Positions 57,070 to 64,000 of a DNA stretch of 64,000 bases are shown here, in pieces. Positions within the stretch are counted from its first letter, which is position 1. The number at the start of each line of letters is the position of its first letter. This DNA comes from Litoditis marina (Eukaryota; Nematoda; Chromadorea; Rhabditida; Rhabditidae), in NCBI GenBank assembly GCA_964036275.1, contig OZ038439.1:15298330-15362329 (forward strand). The letters are read 5' to 3'. Below the pieces are notes generated by a model, which had not been told where the DNA came from, did not search any database, and saw only the letters and a list, made by a program, of their open reading frames with translations. The translations under genes and the position numbers were made by a program.

Positions 57070-58450
57070 GTGGGTATTGTGGTTCTCTAACCAAGCAGCA
57101 TTAGGTATTAACTACTGTCAGGTGTTTTTATCTCAACTTCTAGGTGTTATAAAATTGGTAGATGAACATGAACAGTACCTCATCACCCAACGGGAAATAC
57201 TGAATAGTTGAATAATATTCTTACAGTTTGAAAGCCACTCCTTTTGGTTTGAACATTTATCTCTGTCTGTAGGTTTTTTAAATTATAAACCAATGGTTTT
57301 TCCGGTCAAGGACGTGGAAATAGCCGTAATAAACAAATATGATCATATACACTATGGAAAGAGGTCATATTCACCTCGAAGTTTCTCCAAATAGTCAATC
57401 GCAGTCTAAGTATGTTGAAACGTAACAACTGAAATGTACATATAGTTTTGGATTCTTTCAATTTCACGCGAATTTTCGAATACGGGTTCTTATTTGAGAA
57501 TACGGGTTTAGTTTCTTTCTAGTTCCTCTCGGGAAGTAACAAATGTCAATAATGTAAAAGTACGGTGATTGTTACATCAATACAACACCAATACGTGAAA
57601 CGTCTTGGAAATAAGAAAACCGATGTAAAATACAGACGTCTTTTTGTTCAAAGGTAGAAGTGTTGTACAACAGAAGTGTTGAATAAAATACGGAACTGTT
57701 TGAGACATGCTTGATTATGAGTTCGCCTTGAACTTTGCACTTCATTGAGAAAGTATTGTGCAAAAAGGACCAATATAATCGATACCAACCTGGGGAGCTT
57801 GCACCTGATGTACACTTCATTTATAATTGGGAAGGTTAGTTTATAATGTAACAATTGGAAGGTGCAACGTACAGAAAAGAAGAGGCTTTATAATAATAGT
57901 TATTTTTATATCTTTAATTTGAGAAAGGAGAGTTCATCCCAAGAGCAGCCCACCCGTTACAGTAGATTTACCTTCGTGTTAACTACGATAGTTCGAATTA
58001 CTAGTGTTTTCATCGTGAATATTGTATAACGTGTGATTGTTGTTTGTTTCACTCGAAACACCATTGCCCATTTATGATGTTTTGGTCCCATCCTTTGCAA
58101 GTTGGTTCAAGTGAAGCAAATTCTTCGTCATGTTTTGTACGAAACATAATATACTATACCGTACATTCTGCGCCGCGTCCCTTTGCATAAACGTTTATTC
58201 TTCCAGCTATTTGTAGACTCTTAACCCATAGCCAAGGAAAACACGGAGGTTAACAAGTCACTAATTACAAACGCTGCTGTTTCTTTCTTGCAGGCCGCAA
58301 TGTCGCGGAAGCGAGACGGAATAGGGCCCCCTTAGCTGAACGCATAGGTCAGTGTTGAATAGTTCGTATTGAACGCACTCTCCTCTCGCGTCTATACGCT
58401 TTGTGAGAGATATACGAGCTTTGGTAGAGCTGATAAATTTCATAATACAT
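57070..58450 (+). other. spacer between duplicated units
   Basis: No complete gene. It includes the shared 3' block of unit 1 ('acatgcttgattatgagtt') and a possible orphan exon at 58294-58357. Confidence 0.45.
58294..58357 (+). CDS. possible terminal exon of a small basic peptide
   Basis: After a strong 'ttctttcttgcag' acceptor the phase-1 frame reads GRNVAEARRNRAPLAERIGQ and C before TGA. It is Arg- and Ala-rich. A first exon was not found with certainty; a frame ending IYNWEG at 57835 (donor GTTAGT) fits in phase. It could be a chance ORF. Confidence 0.3.
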
Positions 58451-58499
58451 GTTGTAAATAACTACCAACTTACTCAGAATACATTTTATAAACCCTAAA

Positions 58500-59111
58500 A
58501 ACTAAGGTTTTGTTTGAGATTATAGTTGTGTCCATACCAGCTAGTTGCATTTCTTTCAACTTTTGCTCTCTTCGCGAAAAGTTTTAGCAGTTCTGCCGGT
58601 AAGATATATTCCCAAATCTGATTACAGCATATTTCTCATCACCAACATATACTTGGTTGATTAGTTGCAAGAACCTGGAGCACTAACGTCTTCTTCACGA
58701 TGTGAAGGAGGTCAGTTTTTTATTGCTTATATATCTTACAGACGTTTTTATGTATTTTACGCACATAATATTATTTTAAGAAAGAAACTCCCTAACAAGT
58801 TCAAATTACAATTCTCAATCTCGAATAGAAGTGTTAATGGGACTAAAAAGATCGTAATTTTTCCTCAATCCGAAGTTCCTCCAAACATTTAGAAGGTATT
58901 TCAGTCAAATTATGGATACAATTATTTCTTTATTACTTTTGTTTTATACGATTTAGCATCGTTTACGCATATTGTTGGGGGAAAACGTACATAAGCGTTT
59001 CCCAATGCATGTATTCATTTGTTCGTTTAGATGGTTATATATTCAATTTCTTATTCCTATTGCAGCTATCAAAATTTGTCAAATGGCGACCTCTTGCTAA
59101 CACTAACGTAA
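58500..59111 (+). pseudogene. gene J2: dead copy of J1
   Basis: It aligns with J1. The start codon is changed ('acaatggg' to 'actaaggt'), the leader is eroded, and the exon 2 frame has TGC changed to TGA. Exon 3 (59066-59111) is still nearly identical, including its stop. No replacement start is apparent. Confidence 0.7.
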
Positions 59112-59336
59112 ATCTGTCTGTCTTCTAAAAAGTTGTTTTTTCTTATTTCCGAAAGTTGAGCAATCTGAGCAAAAACTAATGTTTCTTATCTTGCACATAA
59201 AATGTGTGTAATTAAAATCAGAAAAGGTGAATGGAAAATGTGTTCGAAAAATGTGACTGAACATGATTCCTTAACTAGAAAACCTCGGTCCTAAATAGAA
59301 ACTGCCCTTTCAATAAAAAATAAAGTTTATAGTACT

Positions 59337-59858
59337 ATGAGACGTCTAATTGTTGTGAAATTGACTTTACTAAATTGTTTTGCGCAGTTCAGCTGCAATA
59401 TGGGATACGGTAACTCATTGTTTCATGCCTTTTGAATAAATATGTGATCAATACACAAAGTATTGGTCATATACTGTGTTCTACAGCAAAATTGGTAACA
59501 AACGATGCAAAATTGAATTTTTGAAAAGGTTCCTGCCAGACCACTTTCAACAAGCATTTACATGGAAGTTTTTACACTAATTTCATGAATTACAGATTAT
59601 ACTGCTCAGAAATGTTCAACTCAACTTTATTTGAATCATTTAAATGGGTGAGTTTTATTACGTTGCATAGTGTTGATCTTACTTCTTTCTGTTTTAAACC
59701 GGCTGCGAGATCTTCTCATGATTATACATGTGATTTCTCGTTAATATAGTTTCGACAATTCCATAAATAATTATGTGAAAATAAATAATAATGGCAGATA
59801 AAGAAAAATGTGAATAATTTAACCTTTCAGACACAGACTCGGTGATGTACGAGATTGA
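59337..59858 (+). CDS. gene K2: tiny secreted peptide, paralogue of K1 (50 aa)
   Basis: Exons 59337-59409, 59596-59647, 59831-59858, each exactly the length of its K1 counterpart. Leader MRRLIVVKLTLLNCFAQ, then FSCNMGYDYTAQKCSTQLYL, then NHLNGHRLGDVRD. Relative to K1 the mature region changes nine residues and gains a second Cys (QKF to QKC), so K2 could form an intramolecular disulfide that K1 cannot. Exon 1 is almost unchanged while exons 2 and 3 vary. Confidence 0.72.
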
Positions 59859-60720
59859 AGTGGGGATTCTCCAATCCAGCACTAGGTAAAACAATCATGA
59901 TGTTTATTCATACCAACAAATATAAACAAGATCTGGTTGTTTTTAAATTGGTAGATAAAAACAAACATAACCTAATTAATCAACCAAGAAAATGAGTTGA
60001 TGCTGATCTGATTTCAAAGTTAGTTCTTTCGGTTAAAACCTTTCTTTTGTTGGTACTGTTTGATGTTAAATACAAATGTTCTTTTTTTTCGGTAAAGGAC
60101 GTGGAAATGGCCAGATAAACGAACATGGTCATATACACTATGGAACAAACGTCATATTCACCTCTCGATATCTCGATATTCAAATGTTCAATCACAGTCT
60201 AGGTAAGTTGAAACATGTTTCGAAAATTCGAAAGTATCTATCTTTTTTAAGATCACCCAAATTTTCCAAGACGGGTTTTCTGCTGGTGTTTCCTCGTTCC
60301 CCAGTTTCATTTATTCTAGTTCCCATTCGTATTTCTAGTTTCTTCTGGGAGCAAGCAAATCTCGACATTGCGGTAACTGTCTCATCAATAAGATCACAGT
60401 GATCACAGAAGTAACGATAGTTGTGAGAACAATAAAACTTTTTTGTATTTTATTTTTATTTTCAAATGATCAAAGGCGTTCCTTCACACAGGCGTCGTCT
60501 TGTCTCATATATATGAACAATGGAAATGATTCGATTTATACGACGTTATTGTTATTGTTTGTAAAGTGTTCAACGAAACATTCCAGACATGCTTGATGAT
60601 GAGTTTGCCTTGAAAATGGCGGTTTAGCGTGAAACTATTGTGCGAACAGGACCGAAATAATCGACCCCGATCTGAGGATAGTTCATCCAGATAACACTCG
60701 ATTTATAATGGAGAAAGGTT

Positions 60721-63491
60721 AGTATTCAAGATGACAATGCAATACATATTTAAAAGTGTTCAAAGTCCATCAGTTTGAGTTATGAAAACTTGAAACTTAA
60801 TAGGTTCGTTCGTAAAATATTACAGAAACCGGACTACGGAAAAGTGGACATAAACTGGAATCAATGGCCTTGACCAATTAGCACAACTTCCGACGATTTT
60901 TTGGTTCGGAAACTTTTTTTCAATCTTGGCGCCAATTGACGAATAAAAGAGCTTTTTGGCGCCGACCATCAAAAAAATTGTGGGCACCCGAGTCGTAGTC
61001 ATCAACTGCATTTATATTGCGGACCTTTGTGACAACAGAAAACTTCATAACGACACGAGAACATAACTTTTTTCAAACTTCATCTCTTTCTCTAACTTTT
61101 CAGAGATTTCTAGCTCTCTCTTCTTTTGAATTTCGAAAAAAACGTTATGTAAATATCTTCAAGAAGACTTGTGGTTTGAAAGCTAAAAATTGGTGCGCAA
61201 TGTCCAAACCAAACACAACTCACACGCAACGCATAGCGCTGCGCGCGATTGAACTTGTCTACTGGAATAACAACTAATAAATCTATGAAAGGTTTATAAT
61301 CCAGAAAACAGGGTGCGCATCTCATTTGTTAGACTGTTTCGTTATTTACACTAGTTTCTTTGAATGAAATAATTTAAGGTTGTTGAATATTGACACGCCA
61401 GATTCAGTTTTCATTGAAAATTGTAATTTGCTGCAAGTTCCGATAATTACCGGAATGCCTACATTCGTTTTCCGTTTAACTGATTTCTGAATTTTATTAC
61501 AGATTAGCAAAATCTGAAGAACTTCCAAAGCCTCCCAAAACAGCAGAAAGCTGAAGCCTGTTCTGCCTGGCAAAAAAATGAGAACAGGTAATTTTGGTGT
61601 GAAGACAGTTAATAAAGTGGAAAAGAAACGATTCAGGACAAACTATGGTAGTAAGAAACTAGACTATTCCGTCATTCAGCGTCATGACAATGTGATATGA
61701 AATGTTAGCGTTGCCTGTCCGATCCAATTTGGAGTTTTCAAGTTTTCGAGTCTGTTCTCCACTCTTCTATGACACATTGTGGCGATGCAAAAAGATCCAC
61801 CAGTTTAGTCTTACTAATGTGTTCTCTGGAACGACTCTGAGAACCTGCTGCCCATGGCAAGCCATAAAGTTAAAAATTTTATGGCATTTTTCGGGCAAAT
61901 TACTTCCAACGCATGTTCGATGCGCGGCGCACTCTGTTTAACGGCGCCCTGCAGACGCACACGTACGGCAATAAAAAATTTGTTGTCGGATAAATTTTTT
62001 CTATATTTTCATTTATTCTGTATTTTCGCGTGTTCAGCTTTGTATTTTGTTGATTCGTTGTTGGGTGACTGCAAGATAAGTTTGAGGTGTTGTTGCCGGC
62101 CAGAAGAAATTTGATGGTAATGCGGGCCATTTAATGTAGAACCCATTTAATTCAACAAATTATGTGCAACGTTTTTAAATTTAGTTTTGTAATGAACATT
62201 CAGATGGAACATCCAGAATTCCTCCGCAGCGGTGGATCACTATTTTCTAGATATGTTTCTAGTTTCTTGAAATAGACAAAGTCACACTAGACTAGTTCCA
62301 GAATACTGACTCTTTATCGTGAGTTACACATGTGTGAGCTGTGAGTGTTTCTCTCACTCGATAGTTTGAGGGAATTTACCTTACTGAGTTCCTAATATCT
62401 GAAAGGTGGCTACCGCGTCAGTGGTCTCTCGGCCAAGTTTGGCTCGTAATATTAGAACATGCTAGGAATATATTGAGTTGAATCATTTCCCACGGAAAGT
62501 CAGCTTATGAGTGTTTGTATCTATTTATGTATATTTTTGATTGTCCCATGTATTTCATCAATGTACACGAGTTTGATAACACAATAGTCCAGAACTTATA
62601 ACATCTATCATATTCTATTAAAACATAATTATACTATACTATTTATTTTGTGTTTTGATTTGTAACATCCGTAGAGATGTATTTGAGCATTTTTTGGTTA
62701 AGTTCGATTGTTTTCATGGATATGTATTTGTTTTCATAAAGTTTTCCATTATTTTTACTGAAGTATTGCACAAAACCAAAAAAAACTTGTTCTTCAACCC
62801 AAATTTGGGCCGAACAGGGTCTACGCACTTTATGTCACCCTTCGGGCATTTTTCCGGCACGTATGCCCATGGCATGCACCAGCATTGCCAGAAATTTTTT
62901 GGCAGGCATGCCATGGGCGATTTTCCGGCTTGCCATGGGCAGCCAGGTTTCAATGGAAGCGGAATGGCAACTATAGTGGGTGCCAAATTTATAAATTTGT
63001 GCCTCTCGCCGGAATCGAACCTGCGAGCAAAACTTTCGCAGCAGGGCGCCAACAACTGCGGTATTAAAGAACATAAGCGGCAAGCTTTGGAATAAAAGAC
63101 ATACGTGGGTACACATCGGAAAGTGAGATATACAGTACTCTCTCGCTTTTCCGATGGCGACGACTATAGTGTGTTTTTGGTCCGTTACTGTTGCTTTTGA
63201 TGCACTATGAGCAGCTAAGAGTGATGTGAGGGAGTGGGTAGTTGTACAGAGATAGTTAATCATCATTCCTACTGGAACTCCCACGATACACATCCAAATC
63301 TTCCAATCACTGTTTCCTATACAAACTTCAACTTTGTCGGAAATCATTCAAACATTATCTGTGAAAGGAAATCAGAATTGAGAGCAGAATGTTCTCAACT
63401 TTCCGATTGATTAGAACAGAGTGCAACTTCTGTAAGCACACAGTAGAAGTTTTAGTAGAGATGAAAAATTGGTATGAACATGTTATAATAA
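60721..63491. other. gene-poor stretch
   Basis: No supported gene. It contains one SINE-like repeat (62971-63180) and palindromic 'gcatgccatgggc' blocks near 62.87-62.94 kb, related in sequence to 'ccatggcaagccat' at 61850. Overlapping frames at 62.6-63.3 kb on both strands run through these repeats. Confidence 0.5.
62971..63180 (-). repeat. tRNA-derived SINE-like repeat, copy C
   Basis: Reverse strand with intact B box 'ggttcgattcc' in 'ctcgcaggttcgattccgg'. It shares 'gtgccaaatttataaatttg', 'gtgagatatacagtactctc' and 'gatggcgacgactatag' with copies A and B. 'actatagt' occurs at both ends. Confidence 0.75.
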
Positions 63492-64000
63492 GCTGACTTT
63501 GAGAAGATTCGCTCTTATCTTTCGAATATCAACTGGATGGGATCATTCTCTTCAGTCAAAACATTAAATGAAATGTATGAACTTTTTCTGACAATTTTGA
63601 ACCACACGATAGATATATTTGTCCCGTTAAAACTTGTTAGACCGTCTGCGAGTAATTTACCGGATCACTTGCAGAATTTGAGCGCGTATAGAGAGGCCCT
63701 GTGGCAAAGAGCTCAATCAATAGATACACCCTCACTTTGGGATGAATACAGTGTTTGTACTGCGAAATTCGTCAAAGCTTTGAATAAGTATAATCGATTT
63801 GTAGAAAATAAAATGTTGAGTAAGGCCACATCTCAAGAAGTTTATAAACTAGTTAACAAAAAACTCGGAAAATGTAAAGATATGTCTTGTTTGATCGATT
63901 TGAATGGTAAAACGTATGTTTCCGATCTAGAGAAGGCAAATCTCCTTGCCGAGTCTTTTGTTAAAGTTTTCTCTTCTGACAATGGAAAACTGCCAAGTTT
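63492..64000 (+). mobile_element. non-LTR retrotransposon (LINE) fragment, runs off the window
   Basis: The frame is open from 63492 to the edge. It starts ADFEKIRSYLSNINW, the linker typically found after the endonuclease domain of Jockey/CR1-like LINEs. It continues through a basic, Tyr/Lys-rich region to NGKTYVSDLEKANLLAESFV with VFSSDNG, which normally precedes the reverse transcriptase fingers. An in-frame TAA lies immediately upstream and no endonuclease coding is seen, so it is a 5'-truncated or broken copy. Whether the RT continues beyond 64 kb is unknown. Confidence 0.8.

Larger units (their letters stand above)
55610..57845 (+). repeat. tandem duplication, unit 1
   Basis: This ~2.2-kb segment is repeated at 58455-60720, with an offset of 2.80-2.85 kb. 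Exons and non-coding blocks both match, with scattered substitutions and indels. It carries genes J1 and K1. Confidence 0.85.
58455..60720 (+). repeat. tandem duplication, unit 2
   Basis: Second copy of the ~2.2-kb segment, carrying pseudogene J2 and gene K2. Confidence 0.85.

Noticed and set aside
60076..60402. 108-aa ORF downstream of K2
   Set aside because: The matching region of unit 1 (about 57.3 kb) has a stop shortly after the shared GRGN motif, so the frame is not conserved.
62655..63347. Overlapping 146- and 170-aa ORFs
   Set aside because: They run through a SINE-like repeat and palindromic blocks on both strands.

Overview
The window looks like a nematode nuclear chromosome, most likely a Caenorhabditis-type genome. 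It is AT-rich, with small exons split by GT-AG introns that mostly end in TTTCAG. It carries dispersed 'gagagacgcag' and 'caaactacaaacac' repeats, secreted NLP/CNC-like Gly-rich peptide genes, and a DUF1057-type hydrolase, a largely nematode family. No species can be named from the sequence alone. Exon models were built by hand from splice sites and reading frame; where frames and phases close exactly, this is stated.

Layout. 0.7-8.4 kb, minus strand: a complete 15-exon CYP4-type cytochrome P450 (508 aa). 8.4-10.9 kb: a spacer with a TIR element and a hAT-type MITE whose core is a minisatellite. 10.9-18.2 kb, minus: a 10-exon alpha/beta hydrolase (347 aa), its introns loaded with SINE-like, MITE and palindromic insertions. 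18.26-22.08 kb: a young, minus-oriented LTR retrotransposon with two apparently identical 663-bp LTRs, a 5-bp target duplication, a decayed BEL/Pao-like gag and a primer-binding region that copies almost a whole tRNA-Gly including CCA. It sits about 31 bp upstream of the hydrolase start codon. 22.1-31.2 kb, minus: an unidentified exon, then a 17-exon secreted proteoglycan-like protein (about 1,092 aa) with three Cys-rich repeats separated by long Ser/Thr/Glu-rich linkers.

32.3-33.4 kb, plus: a small secreted neuropeptide-like precursor. 33.7-51 kb, plus: eight two-exon genes for short secreted Gly/Met/Tyr/Arg-rich peptides. All have a TATA box 43-54 bp upstream of the ATG, one phase-1 intron right after the signal peptide, and a GK or GKK C-terminus suggesting amidation. 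Four of them are an extreme Met-rich subfamily in a tandem array with 1.8-2.3 kb repeat units. 54.6 kb: another small secreted basic peptide. 55.6-60.7 kb: a tandem duplication of about 2.2 kb carrying two kinds of tiny secreted-peptide gene; in the second unit one is intact and the other is dead. 60.7-64 kb: mostly empty, ending in a LINE fragment that runs off the edge.

Functionally this is an accessory, environment-facing region: detoxification (P450), a lipase-like hydrolase, extracellular matrix or proteoglycan, and a rapidly duplicating cluster of secreted, possibly antimicrobial, peptides, interspersed with transposon debris. Most annotated coding exons are too short to show as long ORFs, so several small genes reported here (32,287; 55,660; 56,554; 59,337) rest on splice-site and frame logic plus, for the duplicated ones, conservation between copies.
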